Below, piece by piece: positions 46,401 through 58,900 of a stretch of 64,000 nucleotides of DNA (positions within the stretch are counted from its first letter, which is position 1; each line of letters begins with the position of its first letter). The stretch is from Glandiceps talaboti. Its lineage: Eukaryota; Hemichordata; Enteropneusta; Spengelidae. The stretch covers positions 11,479,194 to 11,543,193 of the forward strand of contig NC_135552.1 of NCBI RefSeq assembly GCF_964340395.1. The letters are read 5' to 3'. The translations under genes were made by a program, and so were the position numbers. The notes under the pieces were generated by a model that saw only the letters and a list, made by a program, of their open reading frames with translations, made no database searches and had not been told where the DNA came from.

Positions 46401-49400
46401 TCAAGTTGTCATGGTTACCAAAATCATATTTAAGTTGATAGCAGTGATCAATATAATTGTAGTATGAAAGAATATTACACTGATTGGACTCCGTCTTTAA
46501 ATATGACGTGTAGTTTTCAAGAAATCCTACTGTTGTAAAACCTCTGTTCCACATTGTACATGTATAATCAATCAAGTCTTTCGAAAACAGAGTGTAATGT
46601 ACTATTTCTGCACTGTACAGTACATGTATGTACCTAAGTCTGTAGATAGATGTGTACAGGTAATGTACATGTAGTTGTGTAGACATGATTTTAGGTATTA
46701 CAAGACCCCTGTGTCAAACTATTCACACTTTGTATGGGAACTCATTGGTTGTATTGTGAGAATGTTTGCCGTAGTGGTCATTTCCACTGAATGATGGTAT
46801 TTACTGTTGGCGGAGGTACACTTAGCTGACAAGTGTGTGCATTGAACAATACATGCATATTGTATTGACTAGAGGTACAGAGGAACTTTTTATATCGGAA
46901 ACGGGTGAATGAACAAAACAGTCTATAAAATCTAGTAGTATGAAGTTTGGTATAAACATTTCAATGCTTGTGTAGACTTTGGTTTTAGGAGGAGAGATTT
47001 GGGTCAGTAGTTCATGGAAACTCTCACATTGAGTGTCTTACTTTTGTTGAGTGGAATGCTAAGAGATATGGCACAATCTTGTACTCACAATCTCTCTCTC
47101 TTTATACTTGCCTTGTTCCAAGTATGTCCGTCTGATCCTAGTAATTCAAGAGAACCGTGTCACCCTGGTCAGCCCGGTATTGTAATTTATCGACCCTAAA
47201 TTTTTATGGTGAGGGATCGGAATGCAAATGTTTGCATTATTTCAGAGGTCTTGAAATTATGGAGGCCAAAAGTATAGTTTTATGAAGATTTGAACCGTGT
47301 TGAGTGTAAACTTATGCAACTTTATAAAATATGTACAGATGTAAAATTTGTGAACACTGAGCACTTTCCATGAGCTATTACTGTAGTGATAGGATGAAAT
47401 GACATAATAATATATTAACAATATCTTCTTTCTCATGTAAATTCATGTGACTATATGTAGTACTATTTTCACAAGGGAGTGTCCAGATTTTACTTCCAGG
47501 GGAGGTCAGAAGATTTTCCATTTTCCTGGTGTATTTTTTTGAATACACCCCCCCCCCCCCTCCCCCCCGCCGGGAATTATAGGAAAAATTGATGGCTCCC
47601 CTGAAAGTACTTTTTTTTCATGCCCCCTCCCCATATATACACATGCACAAACACGTTATAAAAATTATAATATATATATTATATATAATGCAATCACACA
47701 AACAGCATTCTGTCACAAAGAACATTTCATTGTAAACGTTATGGCTTTCCTTGTGAAAATAAATACTTTAACTTTTAATAGATATTTTAATTTATTTATG
47801 ACTTAAAAACAAAATTCACACACATATGATTTCTGCATATCCAACTACTTGTAAATCATGATATGAAGATTACCATTTCCATGCATAATCAAACTGAGAG
47901 CGATATCTTTCCTATGACCTAATTTCACTGATGGAATAAAGTTTCAAACATACCGACCATCTGGTACCAGACACTTACACTATCTGACTGCATGTCAAAT
48001 CATGTAATCTTGAAGTGCTAAAATGAACAGAATGGAACCCTATGTTTCATCACTTATCTTATATTTCCTTTCGTTGGGTGTAAAACAGTGTCCAGTTATT
48101 ACAGAGTATACACTTATGCTAAGGGAAGTCTGTTAAACTCAAACCTTAACCCTAAGTTAACCTAATCTATTGTACAGTTAGTCCACTGTTCTACATTCCC
48201 CTAAACTCTCTAGCTTAAATTTATACAAATATGTATCTCTTGTGGAGTCAGTGTCCACTGTTCTACATTCCCCTAACTCCCTAGCTTAAATACAAAATGT
48301 GTATCTACTGTACAGTCAGTCCACTGTTTTACATTATACCCTAACTCCCTAGCTTAAATACAAAATGTGTATCTATTGTACAGTTGGTCTATGCTGTTCA
48401 TATTCTTGTGGCAAGTGGAAACGATATCAAGACTTTGATAGACTGTGTTTTGTATTTTTCATTGCAGGTTTGAGTATGCTGGCATACTAAATGGTTCTAC
48501 ATGTTACTGTGGGAATAGCTATCAATACAACTATGGTGCTGCCTCAGATGAAGAATGCAATAGTTTGTAAGTACTCTACATTTTAGTGTGTTTTCGCTAA
48601 GGTTTAGGAAACCTAGTATTTAGAAAGAAGGAAATGTGGTTTCAAGTAGAATGGATTTCCATACCTGTGGCCATAATTTGGGTGAGGAATATTGAGCCAA
48701 TTTGATGCAGCACTCATTCACAGCAAGGTCTTCAGACTTGCAAAAATTTGATTTTCATATATCCTACTGTAATACTAGTAACCCACTAGAAAACTCTCTG
48801 ACTGCTAAAATGACAGAAATTCGCACAGATTTTGTCGATTTTGTACCGCTTCTGTCGAAAATGTTGACAATGTCCTTTAATTTGTCTCCAAGAAAAAGGT
48901 GAGAATTACAATTTTACGTCAGACTTATAGGAACGCTGACTAAGTGATTGATAAACCTTGTTTATTTCACAGTCCTATGGGTTTTGACCAAATAGTGATA
49001 AGTGTATTGAACTTGAGATGTTCTTCAGGCTACGATGGGCTCAGACAAAATACCAAGTAATATATGTAGAGCTTGAGATCCTCACCAGGCTGAGTTTTCT
49101 TAGGAGCTGCGTTTTCTTATGAGCTGTTGCGAGTTCACACATGGCCGGGATAGTTCTTTCCTATTCATGCTGTACAATATTATACAAAGTGAGGTCCAAG
49201 TGTCTAACACTATGTTCTCTTGGATGTTTATCTGCACTTTGGTTGGTTGATATTGTACATGTAACAAACAGAGTTTTTATATGATTGATTCTACGTATAG
49301 GTAAGACTTTGATCAGAGAGATCGTAATTGGTAAGTTTGGGCAGAGTGAAGCAGACTCAGCAGTCAGCCACTTGCTGGTGTGATTATTGACCGTTTTAAA

Positions 49401-52400
49401 ATTGTCACTCTGGAGTTGATGCAAATGGTTTGATATGCAACAGTGTTGCAAACACACATTGTTAGCATCACTATGTGTTTGTGAGTGATGGAACCACATC
49501 CATTGTTCAACTGTGCTCAGATATTTTCTTCATATAAATACTAAATGAGCTAGGAAGGTTTCTATTGGTTGATACATTGGGTCAATGGAAACTCACTTCT
49601 AAATTGTGATTTTTGTACAACAGGTGTCCTGGAGACCCAAACCTGCCATGTGGAGGAGCTAATACAACCAGTATTTATTCAGTATATGCACCCTTCTTAG
49701 TTTCACTGACTGTCACAGTGCCACGGGATACTGTGCAGGAAAATGAGGCTGCAGTGGTTGAAGTCAGTGCAGAGTTGTCTAGCACATCAGATTCTCCATT
49801 AGGTAAGTTTGTCGGTTGCCATGAAATTGGTCATTTGGATGAGAAATGGGTGAATTTGTTATTAATTACTATAGTGTCATAGTGTGTTTTTCTACTTTGA
49901 CAACCGTGTGAAACAACATAGCATGGTTTACTGGTTAGTGTTACAATAACATTACTATAACAGACAGGATGATACATTGTTTTTGGTTTTCAAACTTTTA
50001 GAATCTCTTATCAAAAAAAAGTCATCAGATATTTTCAGTCTATAGCCAAGATGACCTATTGACATCTTTAGGATGTAACATTTCTCATGACATTTTTTGC
50101 TAAATATTTGTGAGACCCCTGCTTAGAAAACAGTGGGATTGATAATTAGAGAATGATAACAGAGTGATGGGTTATCTTTTAAGACATACTCTGACACTAA
50201 AGATGATGATCTCTTTGAAGGGGGTTGTAATAAGTATATGTCACAATGTTCTAACTAAAGTGTTGACTGATGTCAGGTCAGTCCAAGGCACATATAGTGA
50301 TGTCATAGCATCTGATACATCAATTGACAGTCTCAACAACAGTGATGTCATTGCATCGTACATCAATATACAATCTCAACAACAGTGATAGCATTGCATC
50401 TGATACATCAATTGACAGTCTAAACAACAGTGATGTCATTGCATCGTACATCAATATACAATCTCAACAACAGTGATGTCATTGCATCGTACATCAATAT
50501 ACAATCTCAACAACAGTGATATCATTGCATCTGATACATCAATTGACAGTCTAAACAACAGTGATGTCATTGCATTGTACATCAATATACAGTCTGACAA
50601 ACAGCGATGTCATAGCATCATACATCAATATGCAGTCTGAGTGAAGACAAATATTGGAGAATAACATAATTATACCAGCGCCAGTAATATCAAAGAAAAA
50701 TTGGGGGAATAATGGCAATTTTGAACGTTTTGAACATGGCAGAACCATGCAGTAATATAGACACATGTTGTTGTGACATAGACGCATATTGTCGTGACAC
50801 AGAACGACCAGAGTATATATTCCATGTTTTTGGCTTATGCATTGTATAATGGTATTACTACATAATTTTCACCGATACATTGTTAGTTTTAGAAATGATT
50901 TCTCATATGCATGTTCTATTTTCTAATCTTACATTTTGTAGGGTTAGCAGGGTTCAACTCCAGTCATTTTACAGTTATGGATTTTGCTTGGGATGTTTCT
51001 GGTACTATAAACAACAAACAGTCATTAGTAGAAGATGTTTATGCCTCGTCCAGTGTCCTTCACACGTTTACATCAGAAGGAACGTACACCATAGGTAAGA
51101 ATTTGTTTATTGTCGATTGTAATATGTTTGTCGGAAAGCCATAGGTAAAACTTTGTTTATCATTGATTGTAATATGTTTGTCGGAAAGCCATTGGTAAGA
51201 ATTCGTTTATTGTCAATTGTAATATGTTTGTTGGAACTGATGAGTAAAAAGTGTTTTGATGGGGATTTTAATTTAGCTGAGAAAACACACCTATGAATAT
51301 AAAAAAGTGAAAATTTAATATTTCACAGGTGGAGTACTGTATTCTCAAAAAGTTACAGTTTCACTGAAAAGAAAGAGAATTGGTTCTTTTATAGCCTGGA
51401 CTTGTTCATTATAATATTACTACTTTAGGAAGGAATGCATGGTAATCATGAATTAGAAGGGTTTCCATGGATGGGGATTTTTTTTTTACTAAATTTTTAC
51501 TAACACTGATGAAATTATCAAGTGTAACTCCCAAATGAAAACATATTGACCAATAATGTTCATCTATGGAATTTGACATTCTGATGAGGATCATTAACCA
51601 AGACAGATTGAAAGCTTAGTACTAAATACTTTGAACTGCTTGAATGTGTGTGTTTTAACCTTTGTAAACCATGAAAATATTTTGTTTCTCAGTATTGATT
51701 ATTTCATGCCGATTTTATGTAAGTGAAAAACCATATCAATATCATGAAAATGGCAAAAAGCAGATTGCAAATGAAAACTTGGTATTTCACAGTACCAGTA
51801 TTTATCATTGATGAGAGTGCTTCCTCAGAAAACCACAACAAATGGTGTACAAGAGGAGACTATCAGTCTTAGAATGCAGGATTGCATTATGGAAATAAGA
51901 CTTAATTTAAAGCAAACATATAACTTGGTTTAAAAAAGCAACGACTTGTGAATGACGCAGATAAATTCTATGCTGAAAAACTTTTAAATGGTTTTGACCA
52001 CACACAGATGGTATCCAACAGTGTGTAAGTTTGTTGTAGAGACAGGAGTCATGCTAAATTGTTTGAAAACAGAACAAGAAAACATGGTGACAACCAACCC
52101 TTTGTGCTGTAATTATTGTAATGAAGTTCATAATATGCAAACCTTGTAGACATCCATTCATCTGCCATGTCCTATGAAAAGAGTCAACCCACTTAAAATT
52201 TTTTAGAGCCTATGGATAAATTTTAATGATGGACCAAGATCTCCTGGCATTTTTCGTTTCGGTATCTTTACATGTTTAGCAAGTGCCGGAGAAGTTCACG
52301 ACCCTGAAATGTGTGTATTGTTTGTGGTGATGATTAGCATACAGGGCTCAACATAATTTGGCAAGGAAGTGAAGTATTTATTCAGTTTGTAGCATACAAT

Positions 52401-52909
52401 AGCTACTGGTATGTTGACCATCATCCATAGCAGTGACCAGTAGCATAGCATTGTTCTACTTTGGCATCTCTGTCAATATTTATGTTTGCCGTACAAAGAA
52501 GTAAATCTAGCAGAGAATAAATATCATTACCCACCTACCTTTTAAAAAAAAAAACTGGCTGTAGAACACAGAGAACTTTCTGTGTATAGTCACTATAAAC
52601 CTGAAAAAATGATACTTTTTTTCTCAATTCACTCATGTCAGAGAGAAAAAAGTCAGGTCTATCGTTGTCTTATTACTGTAACCATTACTATGTCTTCACC
52701 ATATTCATTAATGTGCACAGTTTGAGTTGGTGGGAACCAAAAAAAAAGCACAAACTTCTCTAATAGTGATTATGGAACATTTGAAGGTTTGTAGAAATAA
52801 TTATGTGGTATTGTATGAGGTGGGAGATATGGCTGAACATTGTATTCCTGTCAGCTCACTGTTACAACTTTTAAGATGTATAGTAAAACCATACAGCAAG
52901 TGATATTTT

Positions 52910-52942
<33 letters not shown>

Positions 52943-55900
52943 GGGGGGGGGGAATTTCTTGTTGAAGTTGGAGGGCATAACAAAACAATATGTAGCAGTG
53001 ATAAATCAAATATTCTGAATTTGTACATGTAGTATCACTGCTTGAATCGTGAATTCCTTTTCCTGAAGTACAAAACAGAGTCATGATAGTTTCTAGTTTC
53101 TTTGTTAATTTAACTAGACTGTTAGATAGGTCGTGTTGCTCAGTCCTACCAGGCTTCGAAACCAGTGTGGAGTGGTGGCATGATTGTTGTATTGTACATA
53201 CTAAAATGGAACACACACAGATTCAGTTGTTAAGAAAGAAAGGAGTGCAAGTTTCTGCTGACTGATTACTTATATAGGGCAAGTTGTGTTGACATTATTG
53301 TTTGACGTACGGCAAACATAAGTCAGGTCAGAAAAGACGTCTAAAAATTATGAATGCTGTTGTTGTCCAGTAATTTATGAAAACTACCTGGGTGACAATA
53401 CTGTGGATTGTTTCCCATGTCAACAACTCACCTCTCAGGTTTCTAGTAGTGAAAGCAAAGATGCGTTTGTATTACCTGACTGATTGCAGCTATACATCAT
53501 ACAGCTAGCTACTACTATTATGTATGTGTACTGTGTGACATGTATGTATACAACTAGTCCAGACCCTTTACTTGTTGGTTGATTTTGGCTATGTTCCTCT
53601 AAACACTGTAGGCCACAATACATCTTATAGCCAGCCAGTACTGTTATGAGTACTTGGTGATAAACCAGGCACCTATACATCTAGCCCAAACCCTTCGTTT
53701 GGTTGGTTGGTTGATTGGTTGGTTGATTGGTTGGTTGATTTCTGCTATGTCATCTCAACACTCTAGGCTACAAATACATCATACAGCCTGCTATTACTTC
53801 TCTGTCAATTTATGTACACTCTGTGACAGACCTGTTATTATTGAAGCGTCACCCACGCTTACTTATAATAGTCTGCTGTGTCTGGATAGTGTCACAAATA
53901 ATCACTATAATTTGAGTGTCAGAACGAAAAAGAAAAATGAGAATACTCCTGGGAAAGCTTACAATTACCAACAAAACACAAATGAAAGCTAACTTTTTTT
54001 GCATGGATATTAACATTTTTACTTGACTTCATTTCATCAAACAGCTGCCTTTTTACGGTAGTAACAATTATCGTAAGTTTTTTTTTCAACTGAGTGGAAT
54101 AAGAAAAGTTAGCTGGATATTAAGGTATACAGATGAAGCAATAGTAGTGTGCGTAGTAGTGCTGTTTGGCACAAAATAGTAAAACTGCCGTGGTATTGTT
54201 AGAACAAGTTTGCTGTCTTGGTAAACTGCTACAAATTGATAATATAGAAATTAAAATATTTTGGACGGGGTTTAAACCTTGGAGACTGCTGATAAATTCA
54301 GTGTACTAAAATTAGAAAAGTCTACAGTGAACGAGTACAAATTTGGTTTGCATTTCTGACTAAGTTTTGCCCCTCAATTGGGTTCAACTATTTGAATTTG
54401 AAGATAATGGAAAATTTTAGGTAGGGTTTAAAGGTCTAGTGCAGATTACGATTCAAATTTAAGTGTGAAAAACAGTTGTCGGAGAGGTATAGGAGCAGTT
54501 GGTCTTGAACAAATGAATGATCCTATCATGGCTCCACTGATATGATAACATGTGCACTACTGTGAGAATCTGGGATTGAAACCTTGGCGTTTGAACTTAT
54601 GAGCCTGCAGGTCTGTTCAAAATAAAAAAATTTTGACAATTTCTATTTGTTTCCACAGATGTGATTGTCAGCAATGCCCTGTCATCTCTTCAAGCAAGTG
54701 TAAATATTACAGTAGTTATGCCAGTTCCATCAGATCTTGATATTGGAAGATTGGCAGGATCAGGGAAAATCCCATCCTGTATTCCAGAACATAGTGCCAT
54801 TCCAGAAAACACAGCTACAATATCTGGATATGTTGATACAGAAATCCAGTTCCAGGCTGCTGTAGTGTATGGTGTTAATCTGACTTTTAGTTGGGAGTTT
54901 AGTGATGATGGAACACCTATGATCTCACCCAAAGATCCAACATGTCAGGGGATTAGTTGTTTACAGGATATACAGGTAAGACAACTCAAAGGAAGGCCAG
55001 GAAGTAAAATATCAAAGTAGAAAATTACATAAATTTACTGAAACACACACATGGAAACTCACTAGCTATTCAAAGGAAAGGTGGAAATTAAAAATTGCAG
55101 GTAAAAATGAACACATGCATACCCACATGCAGTCTCTCTCTCTCACATGCACTCACTCACTAGCTATACCAAGGAAATGTGAAAATTAAGATGTGCAAGG
55201 AAAAAAGTTTTGATTGATTAAAAGAATTGTATGTATGCAAAACTCACACAGACAGACATGCACAGATAGACACAAACAGGTAGGCAGACACACAGACACA
55301 TTCGAACTGAAATGAAAGACAGCACTTCAAAGTTAGAAAGTGACAAAATAACATTTGCAAAACACTGAAGTGGACCAAAAAAAAAAATGCAAACAATTAA
55401 TCTTTATGTACAGAGAAGATAGAGAATAGAAAATGAAGTATACTGGCATAAAAGTTACAGCAAAAAAAAGTTTAAAAGATCCACAAAGACCACCAAAATA
55501 AACTCTAGTCTAAGATTAAGAAGACATAGCTTGTAATAGAGGCTGGTAAGATTTCTGACCGGTACATGTATATGCAAAGCTGAAAGTGGCCACCAGTTGA
55601 TTGCCACTATGTGCGTCATACTCTCTTGTCAGTTTTATAAACGAGATCCTGCACATTGTAAGTTGTCGTGTCGCATTATCTTACCAACTGTCCATATTAG
55701 TCTCAGACTGAGTATTTTATTGAAAGTAATACAAGAATCCTAATATCATTAATGGCCTGCCGTATTCCATTCCTTAGAAAATGTCAAAACGTCACCGGCC
55801 ATAGTCTCTTACTGTGGTGACTTGCCCTCTAAATATCACATAGCTGGTGGGCTTCTACATCTGATAGCCCTACCAATTTTCATTGACATCATTACTTGCT

Positions 55901-58900
55901 TTCCCAGTGCCTTACTTTATTAGAATGTGTAGCCAACCAATCATGTTTGAAATATCAATGTCAGAGCTCCCAAGTTTATAGTCTTAAAAGTGGCATGGGT
56001 GTGCCGTGTTCTGCATGTTGTTTTTTCAAAGTGACGGTAATACGATATCTTGACTAGCTACAACTTACTAATATTGATGTATTCACATAGAAAAGATGGC
56101 CTTGATACTATGGCGTTGATGAATGATGCATCTAGTCAGCATACACATTAGCCCTTTCTCCATCTGAATTGATTCAGTTTGGAACCTGTTTCTGTTCCCA
56201 AGAGAAAATTGAGCAATGGATTTTGAATCAATTCACTTTGAATCTGTTCTGAGCCTGAATCTCTGCAAACCCCCCCTGTTTGTTCTTGACAAGCAAAACT
56301 TGGCTTCGGAAAAGATATCTTTCTTCTTAACAAAAAACCCAAAAAACTTGGCTTTGAAAATTCTTGTGGCAACTTTACTTTGGTTATTATTAGTATGCAA
56401 ACATTGGCATAGGAAATTCTTACAGCAGCTGTCTTTTAATAAACAAAACTTGGCTCAGGAAATTCGCAGGACAACTTTCTTTTTTAAAAACACACACAAG
56501 AAAACATGGCCTATGAAGTCCTTGTGAGATATTTCTTTTTGACACAATATCTTTGGGAATCTGTGGGTCTTTGACCTTGCTGACCTTTAACCTGGGAATA
56601 ATATAAGTCAGTCTAGGTCACCCAACTTGGAATATTGATGGTTTTTAGGCTGTTTCTGCATGGTGACTTTACCCATTCAGTAGTACTTGTTTGCCTTCAA
56701 GTGAATTCCTTTTTTGAAAGTATCAAATGATATTTAAGTGTCTCTCAATGAGGCATATACTGACTTATGCTAGTATTACAGTGTGTTTGTCCAGAGACTT
56801 GAATGTAATGTGTTTGGCTTGAAGGGTAGTTCTAGCAGGCCAGTTTGTCATGCCAGACACCCAAGTCTCGGTGGTATACCAATGTCAAATCAGTATGTGA
56901 TGCCAGATAGCCAAGTCTCTGGACAATACAGCCAGTTTGTCATGCCAGACACCCAAGTCTCGGTGGTATACCAATGTCAAACCAGTATGTGATGCCAGGT
57001 AGCCAAGTCTCTGGATGATGTCATTCCAGATAGCCAAGTCTCTGGACGATACAGCCAGTATGTCAAGTCAAATAGCCAAGTCTCTGGACGATACAGCTAG
57101 TATGTCATTCCAGATGTCCAAGTATCGGGATGATGTCATGCCAGGTAGCCAAGTTTCTGGACAATATAGCCAGTATGTCATGCCAGATAGCCAAGTCTTT
57201 GTTGTCTGTATTTGATGCTGCTGAACTTGAACCTGTCTTGTCTTTTTCCAAAAAATGTCCTATATGCTGATGTTTGTTACCCATAGATTTTGTGTTTCTA
57301 ACTATAGAAAACCGTACTTTCTGTTTCACTGAATGAAAGTAGAGCAGACATGAGAGAAATACATGAACAGAAACCAGTACGTGACACGTTTGTGGTCACA
57401 AAAACAAAAACAATATAATATCGTAACAGTGTAAAAATGACATAGCAATGCCCACCTGTTGAATTGATGTAAATTGTTGTGTGATGAACACTCTGGTAGC
57501 TACCTATAATTACTATCTCAGGAACTCCTCAAAATAAATAGTCTTTCATGAGAGCAGCTGTTAACATATTAGCTATTAGATGGATGGTGTAATTTAAGAG
57601 ATTCTCGGCTGCGATTACAGTTTTATGATTCTCCTCATATTCTACTGCTGTGTATGATGTTCCCCAGACCACCCGAAAAGTGCAAAGTTTAGCACCGAAA
57701 TATAAGTGTGTGCGGTTGTGTGGTCATTACTCTAGCGGCACATGATAGAGTTTTGAGTGAAGTGGTGTCGCATTACACAGGGATAGAGCCTTCATGCTGT
57801 AATCACCAATTTAAAATAACAACAATACTTAAGTCGTACAGTGACCTGTGTCAATGTGTTGTAATTCATTTAATAATCTGTATATGTTAAACATAAAACT
57901 GTAAATTGAGTTGTTTTATAATGGCCTGGATGTTTTCTACAGATTGTATATTTTGTCATGGAGTAGTATTGAAAGGATCTGTTTACAGACAAGTTTTTAC
58001 GTCCATTCATCTAGATGATATTACTCTTATGTTGTTAAAGAAGTGCAATTTTTTCCATTTTGATTTGTTCTTTGTCTAGTAGTTTTTATGGTATTGTTTG
58101 AAGTGGTTTATGCATCGTGTTATACATGTAGAGGAGTTTTTAGTTCCAGAGTAGCTTCAATCAATTGTTCAACCCCAGTACAAAGATTCACACTTGTACA
58201 TTTACAAAGATTCATACTTGTACATTTACATGTATTTTATTTTTGATTTATTTATTTTTGATTTATTATGTATGTACACATACATGCAAAGAGTATGTAC
58301 ATGTATTAGCCCAGAGACTTGTCATAGTTTCACTGTCTCAATCTAAACTATACATTCATATATTTGAATATGCACTCATACAGATGTGAAAGTCAAATTT
58401 TTGAATAATTGTTCGAGTGATGATGAAAGCCCATCTGTGCAAACCTATGTTTTACTGTATATTATATCATGCAAAATTCAGTTAAATTTATATGAACATG
58501 GATGACTGATTTTTGGTTTGTCTTTATTAATACATGTATACAAATGTGGGTTTTTGATGTGTTTTTCTTCTCGTTTCATTTCAGCCACATACATTCACAT
58601 CAACTGGTTTGTACAGCGTGACTGTAGAAGTGTTCAACAGCCTTGGAAGTGTACAGGGGATATTATATGTGGTAGGTGCAATTTTATTGAGTGATTCTTC
58701 ATATGGTTGAACTTGGAGTTTGACAGAAAGTCAGAACGTGATGATTATATCACTTTGTTTCATTTGTTCATTTTCATACCTAATTAGGAGAATGAAAATG
58801 CAGAAAATGATAAATTGCTATGTTTTGTTTCATCATTGGCATTTTTGTTAGTCATAATGATGTAACAAATTGATAATGTGGTCATCATGTTTCATTCCTG

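Larger units (their letters stand above)
43573..48467 (+). other. Polycystin-like intron 2
   Basis: This 4.9 kb intron holds tandem repeats at 43626-43860, 46230-46375 and 48173-48400 and a poly(C) block at 47547-47569. No exon-like sequence was recognised. Confidence 0.6.
51239..54658 (+). other. Polycystin-like intron 5 (remainder)
   Basis: Contains a T/G tract at 52911-52951 and a degenerate repeat at 53460-53830. No exon was recognised. Confidence 0.55.
54976..58584 (+). other. Polycystin-like intron 6
   Basis: Contains the tandem repeats at 56290-56530 and 56838-57205. The AC-rich region at about 55040-55300 has a weak twofold repeat (actcactagctat). No exon was recognised. Confidence 0.55.

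Noticed and set aside
47014-47199. Short + strand frame with a hydrophobic start and a Cys/Pro-rich end
   Set aside because: It resembles a leader plus Cys-rich exon but lies in intron 2 between two halves of the WSC domain and cannot be spliced in without breaking the domain.
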